A DNA stretch of 64,000 nt. Source: Chryseobacterium sp. ON_d1 (GTDB lineage Bacteria > Bacteroidota > Bacteroidia > Flavobacteriales > Weeksellaceae). The stretch spans positions 173,424 to 237,423 of the forward strand of contig NZ_BJTC01000011.1 in assembly GCF_006829085.1 (NCBI RefSeq), in the 5' to 3' direction. The notes beneath the pieces are model-generated. The model was not told the DNA's origin and made no database searches. It was given only the letters and a program-made list of their open reading frames with translations. Below, piece by piece: positions 34,275 to 41,925 of this stretch. A program made the position numbers and the translations under genes. Within the stretch, counting starts at the first letter, position 1. Every line of letters begins with the position of its first letter.

Positions 34275-34290
34275 TGGATCAAACTGTTAT

Positions 34291-34662
34291 TTATTTTTGT
34301 TCCAGTGTTTTTATACGCTCTTTAAGCTCCTGAATTTCTTTTTTCAGAAGGTTAATGTATTCCTGCTGGTTTTGAAGAAGAAATTCAGGTATATTATAAA
34401 AGTAATTATTACTCGCAGAATAGTTGCCGGAGTTATTGTCGTAATTATTCACCTGATGAATATTGGCTAGATCATCCTCTTTTATATCGTCTACAGAAGT
34501 ATCCAATGCTTTTGCCATACGTTCCCACTCTTCGTCTGAAATCTTAATTTCCCCTTTTTCTCTTCTTTGGTATTGTGACTGTGTCATATGCAGTATTTTG
34601 GCCATGCTTTCCTGGGTTTGCTCTTTCGCCTTTCGGGCTTTTATCAATTTGTTTTTGATCAT
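34291..34662 (-). CDS. XRE-family regulator with C-terminal coiled coil
   Basis: A 123-residue protein. Residues 1-60 form an XRE helix-turn-helix (ARKAKEQTQESMAKILHMTQ, SQYQRREKGEIKISDEEW). An Asn/Tyr-rich linker follows (NNYDNNSGNYSASNNYF), then a C-terminal coiled-coil helix (EYINLLKKEIQELKERIKTL). Such small regulators are frequent in Bacteroidota. It is first in a transcript with the GNAT gene and is divergent from the RiPP precursor gene 265 bases away. A role in controlling the RiPP locus is possible but unproven. Confidence 0.85.
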   Translation of the reverse strand: MIKNKLIKARKAKEQTQESMAKILHMTQSQYQRREKGEIKISDEEWERMAKALDTSVDDIKEDDLANIHQVNNYDNNSGNYSASNNYFYNIPEFLLQNQQEYINLLKKEIQELKERIKTLEQK

Positions 34663-34684
34663 TATGGTGTTTTTTATGTCTATA

Positions 34685-34692
34685 CAAATATA
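34685..34692 (-). promoter_or_regulatory. Putative -7 box of the XRE gene
   Basis: On the minus strand TATATTTG matches TAnnTTTG exactly, 22 bases before the ATG at 34662. No -33 TTG is obvious. Confidence 0.35.
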
Positions 34693-34727
34693 GGATTTTA
34701 TGGGTTAGATAGATATAAAAAACGATT

Positions 34728-34762
34728 AAACCTCACCTATTTTTAAAACCTGTGAGGTTTTA
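34728..34762. repeat. Dyad of the acctgtgaggttt type
   Basis: AAACCTCAC (34728-34736) pairs with GTGAGGTTT (34752-34760), and a tighter perfect dyad TAAAACCT-GTG-AGGTTTTA spans 34744-34762. From memory, closely similar dyads recur between genes in flavobacterial genomes. It could also act as a terminator or a REP-like element. Confidence 0.45.
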
Positions 34763-34880
34763 ATTCTTTGGAAACCATTATAAATAAAGAATACTTATTT
34801 GATAATATAAATGCTGGTTATGGGTTGAAAATCACATAAAATTCACATAAAAATCATGGGTGTATTTCAATGTAGTTTGA

Positions 34881-34888
34881 TATATTTG
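34881..34888 (+). promoter_or_regulatory. Putative -7 box of the RiPP precursor gene
   Basis: TATATTTG matches TAnnTTTG exactly, 40 bases before the precursor ATG. No good TTG lies 17-23 bases upstream, so an activator may be needed. Confidence 0.4.
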
Positions 34889-34927
34889 AAATGTTAACGT
34901 TGACACAAACAATAAAAAAGAATTATT

Positions 34928-35161
34928 ATGAAAAAATTAAAAGGAATGAAGGGAGACTTCTCTTCTTTAGAAAACAAAAGACTTAGAAATTTACAAGCTA
35001 TTTCTGGAGGTGCTGGAAGTAGTAGAAGTGCATCATCGGGGTATAATGGCCCTGACGGTCCTGTATATGATGTGGATTATTATACTGATGCAGTAGAAGG
35101 AACTTGGAAGTACTCACACCGGCTTTCAGTAGGAAGTGCTGTATCTACAGACCCTTATTAA
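34928..35161 (+). CDS. RiPP precursor peptide (grasp-with-spasm type, GG leader)
   Basis: A 77-residue peptide. Residues 1-28 form a leader ending in Gly27-Gly28 (LRNLQAISGG), and the 49-residue core is rich in Gly, Ser, Tyr and Asp (SGYNGPDGPVYDVDYYTDAV). Ser/Thr/Lys and Asp/Glu side chains are available in the core for the ester or amide crosslinks that ATP-grasp maturases make. A hairpin follows the stop and could let the precursor be made in excess over the maturases downstream. It is the first gene of the locus running to 38341. The match to known precursors is by pattern and context. Confidence 0.75.
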   Translation: MKKLKGMKGDFSSLENKRLRNLQAISGGAGSSRSASSGYNGPDGPVYDVDYYTDAVEGTWKYSHRLSVGSAVSTDPY

Positions 35162-35170
35162 CAAAAATTA

Positions 35171-35197
35171 AAGGAGGATTTGATCCTCCTTATTTTG
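35171..35197 (+). terminator. Terminator/attenuator after the RiPP precursor
   Basis: Perfect stem AAGGAGGAT (35171-35179) and ATCCTCCTT (35183-35191) with loop TTG, followed by ATTTTG. The short, imperfect U-tract suggests partial termination, which would give precursor-rich transcripts. Confidence 0.65.
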
Positions 35198-35217
35198 TAT
35201 GATAATAATTACTAGAT

Positions 35218-36120
35218 ATGATGAATAAATATATCTCCATCTGTAGACTATTCTTAGTTATAATTACTATTTCTATTTTTTTTACGGCTTGTAAAAAAAA
35301 GAATTATATTGTATATTATCAAAAGGTTAATGAAATTGATAGCATATATAGAATAGCACATAACCCAAAGCTGGCAGTAGAAAAATATAAAAAGCTTTTT
35401 GAAGAATATAAGCCCAAAAATCAGGAAAGAATAAATGAATATGAAACGTATATTGTTTTGGCAGATCATTATAATATTGATTTTGGAGATAAGAAAAGTT
35501 TGAAGAAGCTAATCCTTTTAAAAGCAGAACAGGGTGGTAATTGCAGAGAATATTACTCCCTTTTTAAAAAATATGGAATTGATAGTGCAGATGTAAAGGA
35601 ACAGATTTCTGATTGGAAAAAAAATCTAAACCAAAGACTTATCGACTCTTTTACTGTAGCAATGAAAAGAGACCAGGAAGGGAGACCAATTGACACAGCA
35701 TTAGCACAGAAGAATGTAATGAAAAATGCAAGGCTTCTTCTTTGGACATTTAAGAAGTATGGTTATCCTACCCCACAAAAAATGGGTGCTATGGGGCATA
35801 AAGATACATTTTTTGCGATGACAACTTTTCTTACCCATATGAACGAGACAAAAGAATATTATCCTCAGATAAAGACAAAACTCTATGAGTATGTAAAGTC
35901 TGGAGACTGTCCTCCCCGTGATTATGTATTAATGATTGATAATCCAGCTTTTCTTGCAGATAAAGAAAGGATATATGGGTTTAATCCCGGCGTATCAACG
36001 GACTCTGCGAAAATAAACCGTAACAGGAAAAGCATAGGCTTGCCGAGTTTAAAACATACCAATCTTATTATAAAAGATTCTTCAAAACCAATATGGGAGT
36101 TGTTGAAAAATGTAAAATAA
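35218..36120 (+). CDS. Lipoprotein in the RiPP locus, function unknown
   Basis: A 300-residue protein with a lipoprotein signal (lipobox FTAC, Cys25), so it is membrane-anchored outside the cytoplasm. The body is helical and charged, with repeated Tyr/Lys-rich segments (KLAVEKYKKLFEEYKPKN, NVMKNARLLLWTFKKYGYP). I recognise no catalytic motif. Similar DUF6624-like helical proteins accompany some Bacteroidota loci, but I am not sure of membership. Sitting between precursor and maturase, it could be an immunity, receptor or export helper (inference). Local base composition is more AT-rich than in the housekeeping genes on either side. Confidence 0.6.
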   Translation: MMNKYISICRLFLVIITISIFFTACKKKNYIVYYQKVNEIDSIYRIAHNPKLAVEKYKKLFEEYKPKNQERINEYETYIVLADHYNIDFGDKKSLKKLILLKAEQGGNCREYYSLFKKYGIDSADVKEQISDWKKNLNQRLIDSFTVAMKRDQEGRPIDTALAQKNVMKNARLLLWTFKKYGYPTPQKMGAMGHKDTFFAMTTFLTHMNETKEYYPQIKTKLYEYVKSGDCPPRDYVLMIDNPAFLADKERIYGFNPGVSTDSAKINRNRKSIGLPSLKHTNLIIKDSSKPIWELLKNVK

Positions 36121-36166
36121 GGTCTTCATCAAATATTGCTATAAAAAAGATTTTAAAATTACTAAA

Positions 36167-37069
36167 ATGATACTCATTATATCTAAAAATAAAGAAGCTA
36201 CAACTGACGAGGTCATTAAATGGCTCTTCATCTTAGGTAAGAAATTTATAAGGGTAAATGAAGATGAAGTTTTTGAGATCAAAATAAAAGAAAAAAGAGT
36301 CTATATTGAAAGCACAAAGAATAGTTTTTTTGTTGATGATATCAGCAGTGTTTGGTATAGGAGAGGTGGGCTAAAGTTCAAAAGAAATCATTATGAAAAT
36401 CTCTCAGTAGATATTCATATGAGTGAGTATCAGCATTGGTTGGAAGATTACGTTATTAAAATGTTAGAATCGAAAAGACATATTAATAAACAGAGTAATT
36501 GCTATGTCAATAAATTGCTTGTTCTTAAAAAGGCTGAAATTATCGGATTAGATGTTCCTACCTATTATCTTGCTGAGAATACAGATGATATACAACTTGG
36601 AAAAACTATTGTAAAGCCTATTACAGGTAATCCTACACTAGAAAGCATTCGGGAAAATTCCTACGGGGTAATGTATACTACGGTGATAGACAAATACACA
36701 AAAGATAATTTTTTCATTTCCTTTTTTCAGGAAAAAATAGAGAAAAATTTCGAAATCCGAACTTTTTATCTAAATGGAAAGTGTTGGTCAATGGCTGTTT
36801 TTTCACAAAATGATGGGCAGACAGAAATAGATTATAGAAAATATAATGACGAAAATCCTAACAGAAATGTGCCCTATGATCTTCCTAGTACTGTTGAAGA
36901 AAAAATACATCAATTGATGCTCTCTTTAGATCTGAATTGTGGATCTATTGATTTCATAAAAAGTAAAAATCAATTTTATTTTCTTGAAGTAAATCCGGTA
37001 GGACAATTCTTAAATGTATCTAAAACATGCAACTATTTTTTAGATAAAGAAATAGCCGAATATTTATAA
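36167..37069 (+). CDS. gwsG: Grasp-with-spasm ATP-grasp peptide maturase
   Basis: A 300-residue ATP-grasp ligase of the kind that makes ester or amide crosslinks in graspetides (MvdD/MdnC-like). The N-terminal preATP domain has SSVWYRRGGLKFKRNHYE, a family-typical WxRR motif. The nucleotide and metal region includes KTIVKPITGNP, FQEKIEKNFEIRTFYLNGK, the MAVFSQ and DYRKYNDENP segments and FYFLEVNPVGQFLNVS, where Glu and Asn bind Mg. It is encoded between the lipoprotein and the SPASM protein, the arrangement that gave the grasp-with-spasm class its name. The substrate is presumably the peptide encoded at 34928. Confidence 0.85.
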   Translation: MILIISKNKEATTDEVIKWLFILGKKFIRVNEDEVFEIKIKEKRVYIESTKNSFFVDDISSVWYRRGGLKFKRNHYENLSVDIHMSEYQHWLEDYVIKMLESKRHINKQSNCYVNKLLVLKKAEIIGLDVPTYYLAENTDDIQLGKTIVKPITGNPTLESIRENSYGVMYTTVIDKYTKDNFFISFFQEKIEKNFEIRTFYLNGKCWSMAVFSQNDGQTEIDYRKYNDENPNRNVPYDLPSTVEEKIHQLMLSLDLNCGSIDFIKSKNQFYFLEVNPVGQFLNVSKTCNYFLDKEIAEYL

Positions 37070-37094
37070 TATATAATAATTTATTTTGTACTTA

Positions 37095-37274
37095 ATGAAG
37101 AATATTATTAATGAAAAAAATAAACTTCCCCTTACATTCCAATATATAGAAATAGTTAAAAAGAGAAGATTGCTTATAAAATCCAATATTTCTTATTATG
37201 TTGAATGTGAAAAATATGGAACAGGTTTTTATATGAAAGAAAAGCCTGTAAAATCTTTAGTTCGTATGTTATGA
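37095..37274 (+). CDS. Small basic protein between the two RiPP maturases
   Basis: A ~59-residue protein from ATG 37095 (an upstream TTG at 37086 adds three residues). Its stop overlaps the ATG of the SPASM gene in an ATGA arrangement, so translation is coupled. It is basic (FQYIEIVKKRRLLIKSN) with one Cys and a YGTGFYMKEKP segment. There is no GG motif, signal peptide or membrane helix. I recognise no family. It may be a leader-binding adaptor comparable in role, but not evidently in sequence, to RRE domains (inference). Confidence 0.5.
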   Translation: MKNIINEKNKLPLTFQYIEIVKKRRLLIKSNISYYVECEKYGTGFYMKEKPVKSLVRML

Positions 37275-38341
37275 AATATTTCAATTTATTTTCCAATATA
37301 TTAATAACAAAAGGTGTGAGTAGGATATTAATTTCAGATTTGCAAAAAAATATTTCCGAATTGTTTTCTCTGGAATTATATGAACTGATAGAGGAGTTGA
37401 AAATAGGTTCTATTGAAAATACTCTTCAAAATTATGATAATCAATCTCAGAAAATTTTGTCTGAATATATAGAGATTCTTTTGGAAAATGAATATGGTTT
37501 TGTTTCAGAAAATGACTGGGATTATGAATTTCCCCAACTATCCTTAAAATACCAAGATTATAATGTGATTTCAGACTTATTTGTGGAGTTTGAAAATATA
37601 GATGTTCTATATAAAATCAAATGTTCTGTTGAAAATTTACATATAAGGCATTTAGTGCTTTATTCCCAAAGAAATATTTCTCTTTGTGAGTTTTTGGAAA
37701 TAGATGGGCTATTCAACAATACTCCATTAGAAAATATTGAAATATATTCTCCGTATCATATTAATATTCAAATGGATCATTTAGAGGAGCTGAGCGCAAA
37801 AGCTTGTAGAATAAGTAATTTGTTTTTTTATAACTGTAAAATTAATCCTTATAATAGAGAAATTAATAAACTATGTTTTGTCGTAAATTTTGTTGAAGAG
37901 GATTTGAAAATTTCTTCTTGTGGGAAAGTAGATATAAAATATTTCAATACTAACCTTCCTAAAGTTTTGGAGGCCATCAATCATAATTCTTGCCTGTTCA
38001 AAAAAATTGGAATAGATAAAGAAGGTAATATTAAAAATTGTCCTTTAATGGAAAATATTTTTGGAAATATTAATACCTCTACTCTTGAAGAAGCTTTAAA
38101 ACAAACTGAATTTAGAAAATATTGGAATGTAACCAAAGATAGTGTGGATATATGCAAAGATTGTGAGTTTCGTTATGTTTGTACAGATTGTCGGGCTTTT
38201 ACAGAACGGACTCATATTAATGAAGAAAATCTGGATATTTCCAAACCTTTAAAGTGTGGCTATGATCCTTATAAAGGAACATGGGAAGAGTGGAGCAAAA
38301 ATCCATTAAAACAAAAAGCGTTACAGTATTATAGAAACTGA
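37271..38341 (+). CDS. gwsS: Grasp-with-spasm SPASM-domain maturase lacking a radical-SAM Cys motif
   Basis: A 356-residue protein. The C-terminal third has a seven-Cys SPASM pattern: Cys241, Cys257 (with Gly five before it), then Cys295-Cys298-Cys304-Cys307 (ICKDCEFRYVCTDCRAF) and Cys329, able to bind two auxiliary Fe-S clusters. The N-terminal two thirds contain no CxxxCxxC motif; the first Cys is residue 118. It therefore should not cleave SAM in the normal radical manner, though the central region may retain the barrel fold. Co-occurrence with the ATP-grasp gene defines the class. Its role (leader recognition, redox or scaffold) is not known to me. Confidence 0.8.
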   Translation: MKYFNLFSNILITKGVSRILISDLQKNISELFSLELYELIEELKIGSIENTLQNYDNQSQKILSEYIEILLENEYGFVSENDWDYEFPQLSLKYQDYNVISDLFVEFENIDVLYKIKCSVENLHIRHLVLYSQRNISLCEFLEIDGLFNNTPLENIEIYSPYHINIQMDHLEELSAKACRISNLFFYNCKINPYNREINKLCFVVNFVEEDLKISSCGKVDIKYFNTNLPKVLEAINHNSCLFKKIGIDKEGNIKNCPLMENIFGNINTSTLEEALKQTEFRKYWNVTKDSVDICKDCEFRYVCTDCRAFTERTHINEENLDISKPLKCGYDPYKGTWEEWSKNPLKQKALQYYRN

Positions 38342-38378
38342 ATGATAGCCTTTTTAAACGTCCCACTTTCTAATTTTT

Positions 38379-38424
38379 CAATTGACCATTCACCAATGAA
38401 GCAAAATTGACCATTGACTCAATT
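38379..38424. repeat. Direct repeat of attgaccatt words
   Basis: AATTGACCATT occurs at 38380-38390 and 38405-38415, 25 bases apart, with further decayed copies (caccaatg, gactcaatt). It fills the gap between the RiPP locus and the convergent RDD gene and is like word repeats seen elsewhere in the window. Confidence 0.5.
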
Positions 38425-39172
38425 AATTATCTTTCCCCGTATAATAGTTATAATCTTTAATAATTACATTGATAAACTGTCTTTCTGTCATTTTAGTGGG
38501 GTCTATTTCCAGTTTCAGAATGCTCTTGATCTTATCAGACAGCTTGCTGATGATCTGACGGTCATCTACTTTTAAAGCCTTGGTATAGTTATCTTTGATG
38601 ATCCTCATATCGTTGTCACTCAGAGCAATAACCTGTGGAAAAGATGGAATGTAATCCTGATGAATATTTTCAAGGATGGTGTGTGAGATATTGATATTGT
38701 TTTTCAGAGAAATGACAGCTGTTCCGGATGCAATGTCACCCAGGCGCTGATTGTTTTTGGAAACAATCATAGAGATAAGTCCTACAACCCCGGCAAATGA
38801 TATATCAACAATTCTGAAAACCCAACGGATCATGTAATCTGCAAAGCTTGCCTGGTAACCGTCAATCTTCACTACTTTGATTTTCATAAGTTTTTTACCG
38901 GGAGTCTGGCCTTCCATAAGGCTTTCCAGCACAAGTGGGTAGATGTAAGCAGGAAATGTGAGAATGAGATAAACGGCTCTTACAGACCAGCCATCGAGGC
39001 CGTCTAAAAGGTATCCCAAATCAAAAATATTGAAGAACAGATACAGGATAATCATTACATAGGTAATCCTGATCAGCAGATCAATAATGAAAGCGAGCAT
39101 CCTTTCTCCTACACCTGCAATATTAAAATTAATATTTACATTTTGTGAGGTATTTATCGCAATTTGAGACAT
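38423..39172 (-). CDS. RDD-family membrane protein
   Basis: A 249-residue protein with an RDD domain (GVGERMLAFIIDLLIRITYV and MEGQTPGKKLMKIKVVKIDG) and about four membrane helices, then a ~90-residue cytoplasmic tail (DDRQIISKLSDKIKSILK). RDD proteins are small transporters or membrane organisers of uncertain role. It is divergent from the SpoIIM gene, only 28 bases apart, and the two are partners in the MoxR-type gene cluster of Bacteroidota. Confidence 0.85.
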   Translation of the reverse strand: MSQIAINTSQNVNINFNIAGVGERMLAFIIDLLIRITYVMIILYLFFNIFDLGYLLDGLDGWSVRAVYLILTFPAYIYPLVLESLMEGQTPGKKLMKIKVVKIDGYQASFADYMIRWVFRIVDISFAGVVGLISMIVSKNNQRLGDIASGTAVISLKNNINISHTILENIHQDYIPSFPQVIALSDNDMRIIKDNYTKALKVDDRQIISKLSDKIKSILKLEIDPTKMTERQFINVIIKDYNYYTGKDN

Positions 39173-39200
39173 ATTTTTTATTATTTTAGCCTTAACAATT

Positions 39201-40184
39201 ATGAGAGAAGTTTATTTCATTAAACAAAATAAAGAAAAATGGTTGGGAATAGAACAGGTTATTCAAGGGAAAATTAAAAAAAATCCTGATGACCTGTCTT
39301 CGCTGTATATAAATCTGATCAATGATCTTTCTTTTGCCCAGACCTATTATCCCAAAAGTAACACGACAGTGTACCTGAATCATCTATCTGCCCAGATATT
39401 TCAGAAGATCTATAAAACAAAAAGGGTAGAGGAGAACAGACTGGTTTATTTTTTCAAAACGGAAGTCCCACTGCTGATGTATCAGTACCGGAGATATCTG
39501 ATGTATGCTTTTCTCTTTTTCATTTTGTTTACCCTGATAGGAGTACTGTCTGCAATTTATGATAAAGACTTTGTCAATATTATTTTGGGTGAAGGATATG
39601 TGAATGAAACCATTGAAAATATTAAAAACAATAATGCCGTAGGAGTTTATCAGAGTGGAAGCACATGGGGAAGTACGATAGGAATTATTTTTAATAACAT
39701 CCAGGTAGGGGCTAAACTTTATATTTATGGCATTGCCGGCGGAGTAGGGACATTATTTGCTCTGCTTTCCAACAGTGTTATGCTGGGTGCTTTTCAATAC
39801 TTTTTTTATGATTACGGAGCCTTGAAAGACAGTGCAAGAGGAATATGGCTTCATGGAGTTTTTGAAATTTTCGCTATGGTGGTGGAAGCTATGTGTGGAT
39901 TGATCCTGGGGGCTTCTATTTTGTTTCCAAGGACATTTTCAAGATTTAACTCTTTTAAAAAAGGATTTAAAGATTCCTTCAAGATATTTTTAAGTACAGT
40001 TCCTTTCACTATTTGTGCAGGGATTATAGAAGGTTATGTTACAAGACATGCATTAAAGATGCCTTTGGTACTTAACCTGATAATTATTCTGGGCTCATTG
40101 GTGATTATAGGATTTTATTATTTTGTATACCCATCTGTAGTCAACAAAAAAACTAATAAACACATCAATGATACAATTTTATAA
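39201..40184 (+). CDS. SpoIIM-family membrane protein
   Basis: A 327-residue membrane protein of the stage II sporulation protein M family. There is a cytoplasmic N-terminus of ~95 residues, then six or so helices with the family stretch NNIQVGAKLYIYGIAGGVGTL (quoted in part), LLSNSVMLGAFQYFF and IWLHGVFEIFAMVVEAMCGL, in which Gly/His/Glu are conserved. In non-sporulators these proteins travel with MoxR, DUF58 and RDD genes and have no established function. It overlaps the next gene by 17 bases. Confidence 0.85.
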   Translation: MREVYFIKQNKEKWLGIEQVIQGKIKKNPDDLSSLYINLINDLSFAQTYYPKSNTTVYLNHLSAQIFQKIYKTKRVEENRLVYFFKTEVPLLMYQYRRYLMYAFLFFILFTLIGVLSAIYDKDFVNIILGEGYVNETIENIKNNNAVGVYQSGSTWGSTIGIIFNNIQVGAKLYIYGIAGGVGTLFALLSNSVMLGAFQYFFYDYGALKDSARGIWLHGVFEIFAMVVEAMCGLILGASILFPRTFSRFNSFKKGFKDSFKIFLSTVPFTICAGIIEGYVTRHALKMPLVLNLIIILGSLVIIGFYYFVYPSVVNKKTNKHINDTIL

Positions 40185-41130
40185 AAAAAGAGACTTCGGG
40201 AACTTTATCAGCGACAGTTTTAATTTTTTCAAATTATACGGAAAGAATTATTTTAAAAATTATATTCTGATCAACGGTTTGCTTCTGATCTTAATGACTG
40301 CTGTTTTAATTTTCGGATATAAAGAACTTTTTTCGCAGATATTCGGTTCCAATCTGGGAGGAGAGACGTATTACTTTGAACAGTATTTTTCGGATAATGC
40401 TGGAATGCTGATTACGGTGGGATTATTGACGTTCCTTCTTTTCATGGTTTTAATGATCGTGAATTACCTCTATCCGGTTTTTTATTTAAAAAGAATAGCA
40501 CAGGGAGCAGAAAAGATAAAAGCTGATGAGATCTTGAGTGATTTTAAGAGTAATGCAGGGAGAATAGCTAAGTTGTGCATTGGAATGATCTTTATCGTTA
40601 CACCTATGATCCTTTTTGTGGTAGGATTTTCTTACATCCTGATCTTTATTATTATCGGGTTATTCCTTATCCTGCTGGTTTATCCAACGATATTTAATTT
40701 CACTACATTTCTGATGTATGATTATTTTAATTCAGAAAGAGGCTTTTGGGGAAGTTTAAGCTATGCTTTGAGATCACAGTTTTCTTACCCGAACGGAAGT
40801 GAAAAATCTCCGTATTGGAAGTATTGGGGAGCTGCCTTTGTGATGTTTATTATTATTTACATGGCAACATCTGTTTTCACATTTATTCCGATGATATTCT
40901 TTTACGGATCACTTCTTACCACTACACCGGATGGAAATTTTGAACAAAATCCTTTTACCGGGACTTTCGGAGTTTTGTTTTTTGTATTCTATGGAATATC
41001 CATGCTCCTTTCATTTTTTCTTTCAAATCTGATGTATGTGAACGCAGGATTAATGTATTACGACAGCCGGACAGATCTTCACCAGAAAGTAGAATTGGCA
41101 GAAATAGACACGATAGGAATCAATGAATAA
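40168..41130 (+). CDS. Membrane protein of the MoxR/SpoIIM cluster
   Basis: A 320-residue integral membrane protein with about six helices (for example LLLILMTAVLIFGYKEL, ILFVVGFSYILIFIIIGLF, FVMFIIIYMATSVFTFIPMI). It begins inside the end of the SpoIIM gene and overlaps the DUF4129 gene by eight bases, so the three are translationally coupled. It resembles the glycerophosphodiester-phosphodiesterase membrane-domain (YciC-like) proteins in overall layout, but I cannot be certain of the family. Confidence 0.7.
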   Translation: MIQFYKKRDFGNFISDSFNFFKLYGKNYFKNYILINGLLLILMTAVLIFGYKELFSQIFGSNLGGETYYFEQYFSDNAGMLITVGLLTFLLFMVLMIVNYLYPVFYLKRIAQGAEKIKADEILSDFKSNAGRIAKLCIGMIFIVTPMILFVVGFSYILIFIIIGLFLILLVYPTIFNFTTFLMYDYFNSERGFWGSLSYALRSQFSYPNGSEKSPYWKYWGAAFVMFIIIYMATSVFTFIPMIFFYGSLLTTTPDGNFEQNPFTGTFGVLFFVFYGISMLLSFFLSNLMYVNAGLMYYDSRTDLHQKVELAEIDTIGINE

Positions 41131-41914
41131 AATTCTTTTTTTCATACTGCTTTTTTTCTCTCTTGGACGGATTTACGCCCAGGATGGCAATCCTGCTCCT
41201 GATGATGCAGTAGATTCATTATATACAACCGGACATTACAGGAATATGTTGCGTGCGGATTCTGTGCTGATGAAAAATCCGGTATCAGATAATGTTATCT
41301 ACCCCAAAACATTCAAAGAAGATATTCCATCCAGATATAAAGGAAATGAGTTCAACTATTCTGTTTCAAAGCCAAGAGAGTCTTTCTTTCAAAAGCTGAT
41401 GAGAAAGATTAATCAGATTATACAGGGAATTTTTGGAGAAACGGCACTAACGAAGTCGGCAGAACTTACCACTGTCCTTATCCGTCTTTTTGCAATTATC
41501 CTTGTAGGATTTCTGCTGTATTTCATTGTTAAGTACATTATGGGAAAAGACGGAAATTTTATTTTTGGTAAAAAGAATAAGAAACTTGACCTTAATGTTG
41601 AAGAACTGCATGAGAATATCCACGAAATTAATTTTCCTGAAAGTATATCAAAATTTGAACTGGCAGGAGATTACCGTTCTGCCATTCGTTACCAGTTCCT
41701 GTTTATTCTTAAAAAACTGAGTGATAAAAAACTGATTAACTGGAATCCTGAAAAAACAAATAAAGATTATGCCATGGAGCTGAAAGCTCCACATCTGAAA
41801 AATGAGTTCTCTAATCTGTCTTATATTTTTGATTATGTCTGGTATGGAGAATTCAGTATTGAGGAACAAAGCTACCAGAAATTTAAAAATCAGTATCAGG
41901 GATTTAAACCATAA
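41123..41914 (+). CDS. DUF4129 domain-containing protein
   Basis: A 263-residue protein: signal peptide (1-19, IYAQ), an extracytoplasmic segment, a membrane helix near residue 120 (LIRLFAIILVGFLLYFIV) and a cytoplasmic DUF4129 domain at the C-terminus (AGDYRSAIRYQFLFILKKLS, FDYVWYGEFSIEEQSYQKF). DUF4129 proteins occur with transglutaminase-like or MoxR/DUF58 genes and probably form part of that membrane complex. It sits in the middle of the operon. Confidence 0.8.
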   Translation: MNKILFFILLFFSLGRIYAQDGNPAPDDAVDSLYTTGHYRNMLRADSVLMKNPVSDNVIYPKTFKEDIPSRYKGNEFNYSVSKPRESFFQKLMRKINQIIQGIFGETALTKSAELTTVLIRLFAIILVGFLLYFIVKYIMGKDGNFIFGKKNKKLDLNVEELHENIHEINFPESISKFELAGDYRSAIRYQFLFILKKLSDKKLINWNPEKTNKDYAMELKAPHLKNEFSNLSYIFDYVWYGEFSIEEQSYQKFKNQYQGFKP

Positions 41915-41925
41915 CAATATTAACC

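Noticed and set aside
34928..38341. Lanthipeptide or conventional radical-SAM RiPP
   Set aside because: No LanM/LanB-like gene is present and the SPASM protein lacks CxxxCxxC; the ATP-grasp gene points to the grasp-with-spasm class.
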